Below, piece by piece: positions 7,584-15,834 of a stretch of DNA of 64,000 nucleotides. Each line of letters starts with the position of its first letter. The first letter of the stretch is position 1. Source of the DNA: AB-137-C09 sp964645625 (GTDB lineage Bacteria > Pseudomonadota > Zetaproteobacteria > Mariprofundales > Mariprofundaceae); NCBI GenBank assembly GCA_964645625.1, contig CAZYAI010000001.1:62001-126000 (forward strand). The letters are read 5' to 3'. The notes below the pieces were generated by a model. That model had not been told where the DNA came from and searched no databases. It saw only the letters and a list, made by a program, of their open reading frames with translations. The position numbers and the translations under genes were made by a program.

Positions 7584-10580
7584 TCACCTGCGGGGCAATA
7601 CAGTTACCTCACTGGCGATGCGCGTCTCTGTACCGTTTAATTTGATAACTCCCGAGATGGTGGCGCGCCCAGGCTGATGGGCTTGCCAACGCATGGTTTC
7701 GCTAATGATGCTGCGATCAGAACTTGTCCACTTAGTATTGTAATCCACCCGCCGTTCGATGGCGTCATCGAAGAGACCGACAGCACCGAGCGTCACATCA
7801 TCCCCTTGATGAATCACTTTCGGTTGAATGATTGCGCGACCGCTGATCAGGCGGGTATTGCTGACCGATACGGGTAACCATTGGCTCAGACCGTCACAAC
7901 TCACTTCTATTTGGTATTGCCCAGACTGCCTAGCCATGATGCCATACAGCCCAGAATAAGATTGACTGGAATAGAGCAGCTCCTTGTCTAGCGTTAGTCC
8001 AGAGGGGGTGGAATGGGCATCGCAATTGTAAGCGTTCAGCGAAATACGGCTGCCATCATCAAGTACCCCTTCAACTTGCGGAAATAGAACCATCTGCCCT
8101 ACAGTCAGATCAAGTTTCGATGGTGTCAGTTGTAGATTAAGCAACGAACCTGAGTGAATGGTGACCTGTTGTTGGTAACGAAAGTGATCAATCGTTGCCA
8201 CCAGCGTCGCGCGACCTGCGGCCAGTGCCACAAGGCTGCCACCTTCAATGCGCAGAAGTGTTGGTGTGGTGCTTTTCCATGTGACCAATCGACCATCATC
8301 ATGGGCGGTGGAACCATCTGAAAAGTGTAATTGGTAGTTTAGTATTTGCCGCAGCCCTTGCATCATCGATTTCAGTGATGGTTCAAGCGTAATCGCACTC
8401 AGGTCGTTGATTACACGGATTTGGTAGGGTGGCGATATGATGTTGCCACACTGCGCCGTCACCGAAGCTTGCCCCATACGTAAACCATATATGCGCTGCT
8501 TGCTAGGACTAGGACGCCTCGAATGCTTCTGTATACGTACAACAGATGGATCACTCACTCGGAAGCTGCAACCATCAGTCACATCTATTTCTGCACCGGA
8601 GGCGAAATTACCTGTTACCTTCAGACTTTGCGGTTGGAATGCAGCGAAGCTGGCGACACCCTCGATTCGTAGCGATACTGGCAGGCTATCAGCTGCAGCC
8701 ACAACCATCTGCCGACTGGCCTGAATGGCTGTTCCATCAAGCTCGCAATGTATCGTTGCCTCACCAGCACCCAATGGATGAAGGGAATATCTACCGCTAA
8801 CCTCAACCACGGATGGGTTGCTGCTGTGGCATGATGTCACCCTCGGGTGGATGGTAATCAGGTCTCCTGTGACCTTATCCTTGGCACGCAGTAATGTGGT
8901 CAGGGATTCTTGGTGTGGATGCAATAGATAACGTCCCTGCTCATCCACCACTGCGTGTAGCACTTCAAGCCAAAATGTGCCTGGATCACGGTTCACCTGA
9001 ACCGTGGTTGAATCGTGGAGTGAACCGAGGGAGGCTGTGATCGTAGCTGTCCCGCTACCCACCATGATTGCTACAGGCAATGGCATTTGCCATTTGTCTG
9101 AAACTGCCAATACATCGGGCGATGAGGAATGTAGTTGAACCATCTCCCTCAAATCAACCACCTGCTCATAAAATTCGCTAGCGGTCAGACCGTAACGGGC
9201 AAACACCGTAGTATTATCAAAATCATCGTTTTTCATCGCCTCCAGCACTTGACGCAGGGGGGAGTCAGGAGGAACACCAAAAGCGTGAAAATACATAACG
9301 ATGCCTTTCGGGTTGACCATGTAGGGATAGATGAAAACGCGCTCCAGTTGCGGCATCACCTGAATAGTTTGGCTGACCGTGATGCCAGCAAATGTGGCGC
9401 TGATCTCACTCTTGCCAGCACGCTTCGCTAGTAACTGCGGTTCTCCATGCCCCTCAATCAGCTCGATAACCTCATGGTTCGATGAGCTAAAGTGCACCCC
9501 GTCAGAGCTGTTGGTAAAGGTGATCTGCTCATAGCTGATCTCCACACTGAGATATTGCTGCATCCCTAGCAACATGATGTTGTTCAGCTTGAGTGCTAGG
9601 CTTTTTACCTTGTCTGCTGGGATGATTACCCGCTGGCTGGCAGAAAGCCCTTGCCAAAAGGCGTTAATCACCACCTCACCTGGTGCAATAGCCTTGAATC
9701 GCACTTGTCCGTTATCGGTCTGTTCCATCGACATCAGCGAGGGGTTGGAGAGTTGCCATTGGATGCCCTTCCCTAGCGTTACCGTACTGCCGTCACTTAA
9801 TGTGACGCTTCCCTGTGGATAGTAGAATTGATACAGGTATACGGTTTCTGGCTCTCCATTGCCAAGGTGCAGGGCGTGGAAGGAGCCTGCTACAACCGCC
9901 ACTTTGAATGTTCGCTCTATGCCAGAAAACGAGGCGGAGATGGTTGCTACCCCAGGGCGCATGGCGACCAGCTGATCAGCATTTGCGATATTTATCACAC
10001 CGCTCTGATCCAGCTTCCAACGCACTTCATCCCGATGGAGGTTCCGTTGAAAGCGGTCGAACTCGCCTGCGCCTTGCCACTGCAACGCAATTTGCTCTCC
10101 GACGATTATTTTATCTGGCAGCGAGTGGCGAAACCAGCGTTTGCTGAGCGGACGCTGCACAATCACCCGCTGCACCGCCTCGCCAGTGAGTCCGTCAGAA
10201 TCGGTTGCTCGCCAGTGAACTGTATGATTGCCAATGGCAAATGGTCCGCTTTGATCGGGAATCGCCTGCAACGCAGCATCTTTGTCGTCACTGACTGATG
10301 CCTTGCCCAGTTCAATAACCGTCAACTCGCCACTTGCTTCCACTACAATATCGGGCGGTGCGGTGACGATGGGGATGCCAGAAGATTGGGCGATTGTGCT
10401 GTTTATCGTCGCCTGCACCCGACCTAGATCATGGCGTGGCAGTGCTATTTGTGATTTCTGTGGTGCGAGGGGTAAGGATGAGTCAACCATGACACTTGAT
10501 TGCTTATGCTCACTCTCAGGCCAAAAGAACCATGCTGCTATCATCAATGTAAGTAGTAATAGAGTAAGGCTAGGTTTCAT
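7584..10580 (-). CDS. Large bacterial Ig-like (BIg2) repeat protein with HYR domain
   Basis: 998 residues. Residues 1-20 are a signal peptide or uncleaved signal anchor (TLLLLTLMIAAWFFWP), so the protein is exported or tethered to the inner membrane. About residues 70-145 form a HYR-type beta-sandwich (VTAPPDIVVEASG ... GPFAIGNHTVHWRATDSDG). At least nine BIg2-like repeats follow, each ending in a pattern such as GVATISASFSG, GEATIHCELDG or GRATLVATIDH and then a V-V strand. No catalytic domain, LPXTG or beta-barrel translocator is visible, so an adhesive or structural role is only inferred. The ribosome binding site is weak. It is a lone gene flanked by repeats, consistent with accessory DNA. 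Confidence 0.8.
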   Translation of the reverse strand: MKPSLTLLLLTLMIAAWFFWPESEHKQSSVMVDSSLPLAPQKSQIALPRHDLGRVQATINSTIAQSSGIPIVTAPPDIVVEASGELTVIELGKASVSDDKDAALQAIPDQSGPFAIGNHTVHWRATDSDGLTGEAVQRVIVQRPLSKRWFRHSLPDKIIVGEQIALQWQGAGEFDRFQRNLHRDEVRWKLDQSGVINIANADQLVAMRPGVATISASFSGIERTFKVAVVAGSFHALHLGNGEPETVYLYQFYYPQGSVTLSDGSTVTLGKGIQWQLSNPSLMSMEQTDNGQVRFKAIAPGEVVINAFWQGLSASQRVIIPADKVKSLALKLNNIMLLGMQQYLSVEISYEQITFTNSSDGVHFSSSNHEVIELIEGHGEPQLLAKRAGKSEISATFAGITVSQTIQVMPQLERVFIYPYMVNPKGIVMYFHAFGVPPDSPLRQVLEAMKNDDFDNTTVFARYGLTASEFYEQVVDLREMVQLHSSSPDVLAVSDKWQMPLPVAIMVGSGTATITASLGSLHDSTTVQVNRDPGTFWLEVLHAVVDEQGRYLLHPHQESLTTLLRAKDKVTGDLITIHPRVTSCHSSNPSVVEVSGRYSLHPLGAGEATIHCELDGTAIQASRQMVVAAADSLPVSLRIEGVASFAAFQPQSLKVTGNFASGAEIDVTDGCSFRVSDPSVVRIQKHSRRPSPSKQRIYGLRMGQASVTAQCGNIISPPYQIRVINDLSAITLEPSLKSMMQGLRQILNYQLHFSDGSTAHDDGRLVTWKSTTPTLLRIEGGSLVALAAGRATLVATIDHFRYQQQVTIHSGSLLNLQLTPSKLDLTVGQMVLFPQVEGVLDDGSRISLNAYNCDAHSTPSGLTLDKELLYSSQSYSGLYGIMARQSGQYQIEVSCDGLSQWLPVSVSNTRLISGRAIIQPKVIHQGDDVTLGAVGLFDDAIERRVDYNTKWTSSDRSIISETMRWQAHQPGRATISGVIKLNGTETRIASEVTVLPRR

Positions 10581-10684
10581 GTCTCGCTTTCATCCGCCAG
10601 AAAGTCTGAGTGCCGCTGTCGCGTACAATAGCATTGGTCAGAACATGCTTCAAAAGCACACAGCTTGAAGCAATAAAAACGGAA

Positions 10685-10710
10685 AATAGGGTCAGGTCTC
10701 GGTATTGATA
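10685..10710. other. Possible remnant of an IS200/RAYT-type terminal sequence
   Basis: AATAGGGTCAGGTCTCGGTA resembles GGGTCAGGTCT-type sequences that I associate from memory with ends of REP-associated tyrosine transposase genes. No transposase frame is nearby. The rest of 10581-10898 shows no gene. Confidence 0.25.
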
Positions 10711-10898
10711 GTTTTTATCGCTATACCTGAACATTCCCCTGCCCTTCCTTGTTTATTCTGTAAGCCGTTGATATGCAATCATAAGCAAGAAATGCACAGG
10801 TGTAAATTATATTCCCTGTATTCGCGCTACAACCAACACAACTCCATTTAACAGATGCTGTTTGGTTTTAGAAACGGGATTAGACTTCGGGAGTAGGG

Positions 10899-11088
10899 GC
10901 TTTCCGTTTAAGACGGGACAAAAGCAATATGGATATGCGAAACATACAAGGTTGTGGTTGAGGTACGAAACCCAACTTTAAAACAACAATACGTTATTTA
11001 GGCTATGCTCCTTTGTTGGGTTTCGTGCCTCAACCCAACCTACATGGTGGTCTTGTAGTGTACGTGCGTCCCGTCTTAAAAGGGAAGC
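10899..11088. repeat. Nested palindromic element, copy 1
   Basis: Outer 21-bp imperfect inverted arms (10899-10919 and 11068-11088; shared core AAGACGGGAC) enclose unique flanks and a second inner 21-bp inverted repeat (10956-10976 and 11015-11035, GTTGAGGTACGAAACCCAAC type, 20 of 21 pairs). The inner loop is 38 bases. Copy 2 at 62843-63036 has the same parts, but its outer flanks run in the opposite direction relative to the loop. The inner arm sequence resembles GGTTGGGTTTCGT-type repeats that I remember from many bacteria. Confidence 0.8.
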
Positions 11089-11242
11089 CAGAGTAGGCAT
11101 TGTTTACTTTTTTCGGTGTTAACAATCAACCAGATATTTGATAAACATTCGCTTTAATAGAAAATACCACCAATTTCGAAGCCTGAGCCTCCGTCCCATT
11201 TTTATTATGATTTAGTCAATACTTGCTTGAATTTAGGTCTGT

Positions 11243-11449
11243 TTAACGTGCATGCTTTGCTTTTAACGCCTCAAGAGGTATGAATTTGGCTTGCCCGTTT
11301 TTGATTTTGTTCTTTATCGCTGAAAGAATCTCTTCATGCCATCCGGGTGGTTGGAGATCATTTGTTTCGTGCGTTAGCGAGTCCCAGAGCATTTCCATCA
11401 TCTGAAGGCGTTCAATCACGCTCATTTTTGAGATTTCACCGATATTCAT
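11243..11449 (-). CDS. Orphan addiction-module antitoxin (Unstab_antitox / RelB-StbD-like)
   Basis: 68 residues. The MSVIERLQMMEMLWDSL start, a PPGWHEEIL middle and an IPLEALKAKH end fit the short helical family annotated as addiction module protein (PF09720/TIGR02574), the antitoxin partner of RelE-type toxins. In this family the toxin usually follows directly. Here the 150 bp downstream on the minus strand contain no open frame, and the nested palindromic element lies beyond, so the toxin appears lost or displaced. The ribosome binding site (GGAG) is about 11 bases from the ATG, longer than ideal. Confidence 0.65.
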   Translation of the reverse strand: MNIGEISKMSVIERLQMMEMLWDSLTHETNDLQPPGWHEEILSAIKNKIKNGQAKFIPLEALKAKHAR

Positions 11450-11515
11450 ATTTATGCTACTCTCCTTTAGATCGCTTCCAAATAATGGGGCAGGCTTCGG
11501 TATTCATGGTTCGTA

Positions 11516-11546
11516 CATGAAAGTGATTATTGCAATCACTTTCATG
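11516..11546. repeat. Perfect 13-bp hairpin in a geneless stretch
   Basis: CATGAAAGTGATT and its exact complement AATCACTTTCATG flank a five-base loop. It lies in the 252 bp between the divergently spaced antitoxin and CZB genes, a stretch without a convincing gene. No T-run follows on either side, so it is not a typical intrinsic terminator; an operator or RNA structure is possible. Confidence 0.5.
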
Positions 11547-11701
11547 CCAATAGCTATCAGCTTCCATGCGTTGCCAATGATCATCGGGCTGAAACGTTGG
11601 AACAGTCGGAACGGATCCATAGTGAAACTTCATCGTAGTTACGCACTCTATCTTGAATACAGTACGGGCAGCAGCGATGTAGAATGAAATGCCAACAGAG
11701 C

Positions 11702-12157
11702 CTAATCTTCGGTCAGGTTCACTACACCATGTTTGGCTTTGATTGATACCTCACGTTCTAATAAATCTAAACCTTGCAATAGTACTTTGGAATCAGCGCG
11801 TAGTCGCGGCAATAAAGCGGCGGCTTCTTCAAGGCGTTCATCATGGTATGCCTTGCTTGAACCAAACCATTTACTGAGCAGTGAACGGTCATCCTCACCA
11901 TATAATAATTTAAAAATCTGCTGGTAGGTGTGGTGCAAGTTTGCATGTGGCACTTCTAAGCCACTGTAAGAAGATAGCGCGCGTAAACCACGACCATCAC
12001 CGTTATACCATTGACCAAACCCGCAATCGGTTGGCAATACAGGTACTTGGTCTTTATCCAACGGCAGACCATTGACCAAACCTTCTGCTCGCGCCACCCA
12101 GCGCAAGTGCGCAAGACGAGCATTCTCAATATGTTCTATAATGGTGTCGAGCTTCAT
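11702..12157 (-). CDS. Stand-alone CZB (chemoreceptor zinc-binding) domain protein
   Basis: 151 residues. The CZB pattern is recognisable: an N-terminal His in RLAHLRWV (about H17), the Cys motif TDCGFGQWYNGDGR (about C45) and HANLHHTYQ (about 71-79). In CZB domains 3 His and 1 Cys bind zinc and sense oxidants or zinc, normally at the C-terminus of chemoreceptors or diguanylate cyclases. Here it stands alone with a C-terminal helical extension. A strong ribosome binding site (AAGGAG, 7 bases before ATG) supports the start. No chemotaxis gene is nearby, so the partner is unknown. Confidence 0.75.
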   Translation of the reverse strand: MKLDTIIEHIENARLAHLRWVARAEGLVNGLPLDKDQVPVLPTDCGFGQWYNGDGRGLRALSSYSGLEVPHANLHHTYQQIFKLLYGEDDRSLLSKWFGSSKAYHDERLEEAAALLPRLRADSKVLLQGLDLLEREVSIKAKHGVVNLTED

Positions 12158-12334
12158 TACATTTCTCCTTGCATGTTACATAGCAGCCACGAACTATGCC
12201 AAAATTTTATGGGTTTAGCGATAGTGCAAAGCGTGGCTTTCTATCATCTTGTTGGCACACTGTGCGCCGCCTTAATGAAGATGGCTTCATTGTGCGGATT
12301 ACACTACCACCTAATAAACAATGCAGGATTACAT

Positions 12335-12556
12335 ATGAGCCAAGAACAACCCAATAACCCTTTACACGGGCTGACGCTTAAAACGATTTTAGAACGGTTG
12401 GTGGAGCAATACGGCTGGGAAGAATTAGGCTTTAAAATCAATATTCGTTGTTTTTACCATGAGCCCAGCATCAACTCCAGTTTGAAGTTTTTGCGTAAAA
12501 CACCGTGGGCAAGGAAGAAAGTGGAAAACCTCTATTTGGAATCGCAACAGCAGTGA
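12335..12556 (+). CDS. VF530-family DNA-binding protein (DUF2132)
   Basis: 73 residues. NPLHGLTLKTILERLVEQYG and the FYHEPSINSSLKFLRKTPWA segment are the conserved core of the VF530/DUF2132 family, small helical proteins with a proposed DNA-binding fold. The start ATG 12335 is chosen because family members begin a few residues before NPLHG; the open frame extends much further upstream but without matching sequence. The stop overlaps the start of the following flavoprotein gene (TGATG), so the two are translationally coupled. Confidence 0.85.
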   Translation: MSQEQPNNPLHGLTLKTILERLVEQYGWEELGFKINIRCFYHEPSINSSLKFLRKTPWARKKVENLYLESQQQ

Positions 12557-13761
12557 TGATGAAGCAACGCGATGTATTGATTATCGGAGCTGGTGCAGCG
12601 GGATTGATGTGTGCCAAAACATTGGCGGCTGGCGGCGTATCGGTAACGTTGATTGATCATGCTGATAAAGTCGGCAAGAAAATCCTTATTTCTGGTGGTG
12701 GACGTTGTAACTTTACCAACCGTCATGTGACGGCTGCCAATTATATTTCTGACAACCCGCATTTTTGCAAGTCGGCACTGGCGCGCTATGGCGCGGCAGA
12801 TTTTATTGCCGATGTCGAAAGGCATGGCATTGCCTACCATGAACGTGAACATGGCCAGCTATTTTGCAATGATTCGGCTAAAGCCATTGTGGCAATGTTG
12901 GTTGATGATTGTCGTTCGGGTGATGTTGTTTTTGCTTTGCAACGTGAGGTGAAAGGGCTCACGCGTGATGACAGCACTGGTATATTTACCCTACAAACGC
13001 AGCGTGAAGTTTACCAAGCTCCAACCGTTGTGGTTGCTACAGGTGGACTTTCTATCCCCAAAATGGGCGCGACCGCGTTAGGTCTCAAGCTGGCTGAGCA
13101 ATTTGCTTGCCCTGTGGTAACACCGCGTGCCAGTCTTGTTCCCTTCACTTTTTCGGGGGCTTTGGGTGTTTCGTTTAAGGATTTGGCGGGCATTGCCGTG
13201 CCTGTTACCGTCTCGTGTCGCCGTCATCGTTTTAGTGAGGCGATGTTATTTACCCATCGCGGCGTTTCTGGTCCTGCTATGCTGCAAATATCATCATATT
13301 GGCAACCAGGTGATTGTTTAGAAGTTGATCTACTGCCTACGTTGGACGTTACGGCGTGGCTTCATGAACAACGCAAACAACGCCCCGATGCGCAATTACC
13401 TACGGTACTGGCAACGCAATTACCCAAGCGTTTGGTCAAGTTGTTATGCCAGCAAATCGGCATTCACAGTACAGTAAAAGCGATGAGTCCGACACAGTTA
13501 CAGACTGTTGCAGCGCATTTACAACATTGGCAGATCAAGCCGTCTGCGACCGAAGGCTACCGTACTGCCGAAGCGACCGCCGGCGGTGTTAGTACCAAAG
13601 TGTTATCCTCCACTACCATGATGGTCAAGCATGTGCCGAGGCTTTATTTTATTGGTGAGGTCGTTGATGTAACAGGGCAGTTAGGCGGCTTCAACTTCCA
13701 ATGGGCGTGGTCATCCGCCTATTGTGCGGCACAAGCGATTATAAAAGGTCAGCACCAGTAA
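12556..13761 (+). CDS. HI0933/YhiN-family flavoprotein (NAD(P)/FAD-dependent oxidoreductase)
   Basis: About 401 residues. The N-terminal FAD-binding dinucleotide fold is VLIIGAGAAGLMCAKTLA, followed by the family motif KILISGGGRCNFTN; the C-terminus has LYFIGEVVDVTGQLGGFNFQ and WAWSSAYCA, typical of the HI0933 (aminoacetone oxidase-like, BaiN) family. The physiological substrate is not established for most members. Two adjacent ATGs (12556, 12559) overlap the stop of the VF530 gene; an upstream extension to 12505 reads through that gene and is rejected. Confidence 0.9.
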   Translation: MMKQRDVLIIGAGAAGLMCAKTLAAGGVSVTLIDHADKVGKKILISGGGRCNFTNRHVTAANYISDNPHFCKSALARYGAADFIADVERHGIAYHEREHGQLFCNDSAKAIVAMLVDDCRSGDVVFALQREVKGLTRDDSTGIFTLQTQREVYQAPTVVVATGGLSIPKMGATALGLKLAEQFACPVVTPRASLVPFTFSGALGVSFKDLAGIAVPVTVSCRRHRFSEAMLFTHRGVSGPAMLQISSYWQPGDCLEVDLLPTLDVTAWLHEQRKQRPDAQLPTVLATQLPKRLVKLLCQQIGIHSTVKAMSPTQLQTVAAHLQHWQIKPSATEGYRTAEATAGGVSTKVLSSTTMMVKHVPRLYFIGEVVDVTGQLGGFNFQWAWSSAYCAAQAIIKGQHQ

Positions 13762-13779
13762 GCCTTGCCCGATGTTTTG

Positions 13780-14628
13780 CTATTTTGGCGAAGTATCATG
13801 CGCTGATGGTTTATCGCGAATTAACGTTACAGGCATGGGTTCGGTGACGCTACCCGAATAAATGCTGAGGTGGGGAAAGGGGATTTCAATGTTTTCGGCA
13901 TCAAATGCCAGTTTGATTTCTTCATGGATCGTGGTTTTTAGGGTGATAAAGTTCTCCCTAGCTGTCCAGAGAGAAAACTGGATGTTTAAAGCAGAGTCAC
14001 CAAACCCCTGAAAAATAAACAGTGGTTCGGGGTAATCCATGGCTAGAACGTTATATTTAGCTACATTTTCTAGCGTCTTTTTGACGTGTTCGATATTCTC
14101 TTTGTAGGCAACTCCAAGCTGCACATCCAGACGACGAATAGGAAAATGCGTTAACGTAACCACCGAAGCCTTCATGACATTTTCGTTAGGAATACGGACA
14201 TAGAGGTTATCAAAAGTGCGTAGTTTGATTGAGATTAAATCAATAGAAATTACCTCACCTGTCACATCATCAATACGGATGACATCACCGATTTCAAACG
14301 TGTGGTCAAACAGTAGAAAGATGCCGCTGATAATGTTTGAGACCGCTGTTTGCGCTGCAAAACCAATGGCTACGGTAAAAATACCAGCAGCACCTAGCAG
14401 CACACTAAGGCTAAAGCCAAGCTCCCGTAAGGCCATAATAATAAATATAACCACAATCAGATAAAAAACGACTCGACCAATAATTTTGCCGTAATGTTTA
14501 GATGTTTTTTTGCATACGACTCGAGTTGTTAGGCTAGATAGTGTTGATGCGGCAATGAAGCCGGTAAGCAATAACAATAATGCACGCAGTAACTCGGCTG
14601 GTGGGTGACTAGAAAACAACTCGCTCAT
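13780..14628 (-). CDS. MscS-type mechanosensitive ion channel
   Basis: 282 residues from ATG 14628, which overlaps the stop of the upstream gene as ATGA and is preceded by GGAAGGATGAC. Hydrophobic helices at about 12-35 and 55-78 lead into the pore-lining TM3 equivalent (GAAGIFTVAIGFAAQTAVSN) and the MscS beta domain (FDHTFEIGDVIRIDDVTGEV, then IPNENVMKA). Such channels open on membrane tension during osmotic downshock. It is shorter than multi-TM MscK-like members. The operon partner at 14625-15488 may modulate it. Confidence 0.92.
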   Translation of the reverse strand: MSELFSSHPPAELLRALLLLLTGFIAASTLSSLTTRVVCKKTSKHYGKIIGRVVFYLIVVIFIIMALRELGFSLSVLLGAAGIFTVAIGFAAQTAVSNIISGIFLLFDHTFEIGDVIRIDDVTGEVISIDLISIKLRTFDNLYVRIPNENVMKASVVTLTHFPIRRLDVQLGVAYKENIEHVKKTLENVAKYNVLAMDYPEPLFIFQGFGDSALNIQFSLWTARENFITLKTTIHEEIKLAFDAENIEIPFPHLSIYSGSVTEPMPVTLIRDKPSAHDTSPK

Positions 14629-15488
14629 GTCATCCTTCCAACCCATTTGTCGAAGGTCGAAATCCAGTCTTCCATCACACTGGATATCCGTGGTGTAGTA
14701 AGTAACTGGCAATCATGGCCAGCTTCATGAGGTGCTGCATCACCTAGCTTTACGGTAATGTTATCTTGCTCGTGTTTTAGCGTCATACTTACTTCATTTG
14801 TCCATAGCATGCCATCGCTGGCCGCAAACAGGGATAGGCGAGGTGCAGGAATAGCCAAGCGGGAAAAGGGTATGCTATTTTCTCCATGGTAAGCAAGATG
14901 CAATGGTGTTACGGCGCGGTATTGCCGTAATGGTAATTCAGCTATGTGAACCCGAGCATTAGTCTGGCTGGCATAGGCAAGGCGACCAGTTTGGGTGTTG
15001 CTACCAAACCAAGTATCGGAAGGTCTAAATATTGGCGTTTCGAATAAAACAAGGGGCGTATCATTGCACGGCTGTTCGATACTCAACCACAACGGCAGAC
15101 TGATGTACAAAGTCACCTTTGCACCAGATGTTAGAGTAATGGGTGTGATTGGACTGGCAATAACATCTCTGTCTGGCAGAGCTGGGCGTAGGCGGATACG
15201 CGAATTATCCAATGAAAAGGAGCGTTGGCGGCAACAGTCAATATCGAATTGTGATTCATCAGTCTGTTTCAGTAACATCATAGCTGGTTGCTCTGGCTCG
15301 AATGGTGGATCTTTGGGGATGCTGTGAAAACGCCAATGCTCCTCGCGACGGCAGATGCCGATCGCACGTTCGCCAAAATGCAACCAGATACCTTCGCCTA
15401 CAGATAGCTGAAAGTCCTTCCAGCAATTATCTACCATCGGTTCGGGTATCTGGTTGCCTTGATGGGTGTTATTCAATAATTTTCCCAA
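14625..15488 (-). CDS. Hypothetical protein co-encoded with MscS channel (possibly DUF432-like)
   Basis: Up to 287 residues. No transmembrane segments or signal peptide; many short beta-strand-like stretches and paired Cys residues. From memory DUF432 proteins occur next to MscS channels and have a similar beta-rich layout, but motif agreement here is weak. The stop overlaps the MscS start by 4 bp, which strongly suggests coupled expression. The start is uncertain: TTG 15488 overlaps the small charged gene upstream by 16 bp, while ATG 15437 would give 270 residues; neither has a clear ribosome binding site. Confidence 0.6.
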   Translation of the reverse strand: MGKLLNNTHQGNQIPEPMVDNCWKDFQLSVGEGIWLHFGERAIGICRREEHWRFHSIPKDPPFEPEQPAMMLLKQTDESQFDIDCCRQRSFSLDNSRIRLRPALPDRDVIASPITPITLTSGAKVTLYISLPLWLSIEQPCNDTPLVLFETPIFRPSDTWFGSNTQTGRLAYASQTNARVHIAELPLRQYRAVTPLHLAYHGENSIPFSRLAIPAPRLSLFAASDGMLWTNEVSMTLKHEQDNITVKLGDAAPHEAGHDCQLLTTPRISSVMEDWISTFDKWVGRMT

Positions 15489-15649
15489 TCGTCTTGGTCA
15501 TCGTTCTGTTGCTCGTTGTCCTTGGTGCGGCGTTTTTTTTGCTGCTTATGCTTTCTCTTGTCGCGTTCTTCGATGAACTCGTCATCGTTCCAGTCATCAT
15601 CCTGATACTGATCAATATCTTTGTACCATTCATTATCGCTGTGGCGCAT
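15473..15649 (-). CDS. Small highly charged protein, unknown function
   Basis: 58 residues from ATG 15649, preceded by GGAGAAAGGT at good distance. The product is almost entirely charged or polar: an acidic stretch (DIDQYQDDDWNDDEFIEERD), a basic stretch (KRKHKQQKKRRTK) and an acidic tail ending DDWENY. It is probably disordered. It is the first gene of a three-gene unit with the 14625 gene and the MscS channel. The opposite strand has a long hydrophobic frame that is just the complement of this charged codon run. Confidence 0.55.
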   Translation of the reverse strand: MRHSDNEWYKDIDQYQDDDWNDDEFIEERDKRKHKQQKKRRTKDNEQQNDDQDDWENY

Positions 15650-15834
15650 ACCTTTCTCCAAAGGAATGATTGTTTAGAGAGTTTATATCTCTCGCGGCGA
15701 ATCATAGCAGCGGTGTGATTTCACAAGCAATAGGGTAAAGTTTACACGTAAGCAACCAAGGTGAGCAGTAGCAACTTTTTTGGCATACTACTCATGCTAC
15801 TGGTCAATAGGAACTAAACTTCTATGCTACGGGG

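Noticed and set aside
11454..11687. 77-residue + strand frame
   Set aside because: No recognisable domain or ribosome binding site, and a 13-bp perfect hairpin interrupts it.
12011..12334. Upstream extension of the VF530 gene
   Set aside because: It is antisense to the CZB gene and has no family similarity; the short start at 12335 matches the family.
15302..15718. Hydrophobic + strand frame of 138 residues
   Set aside because: It is the complement of the charged minus-strand gene; GAT/GAA/AAA-rich codons read backwards as Ile/Phe/Leu. The minus-strand gene has the better ribosome binding site.
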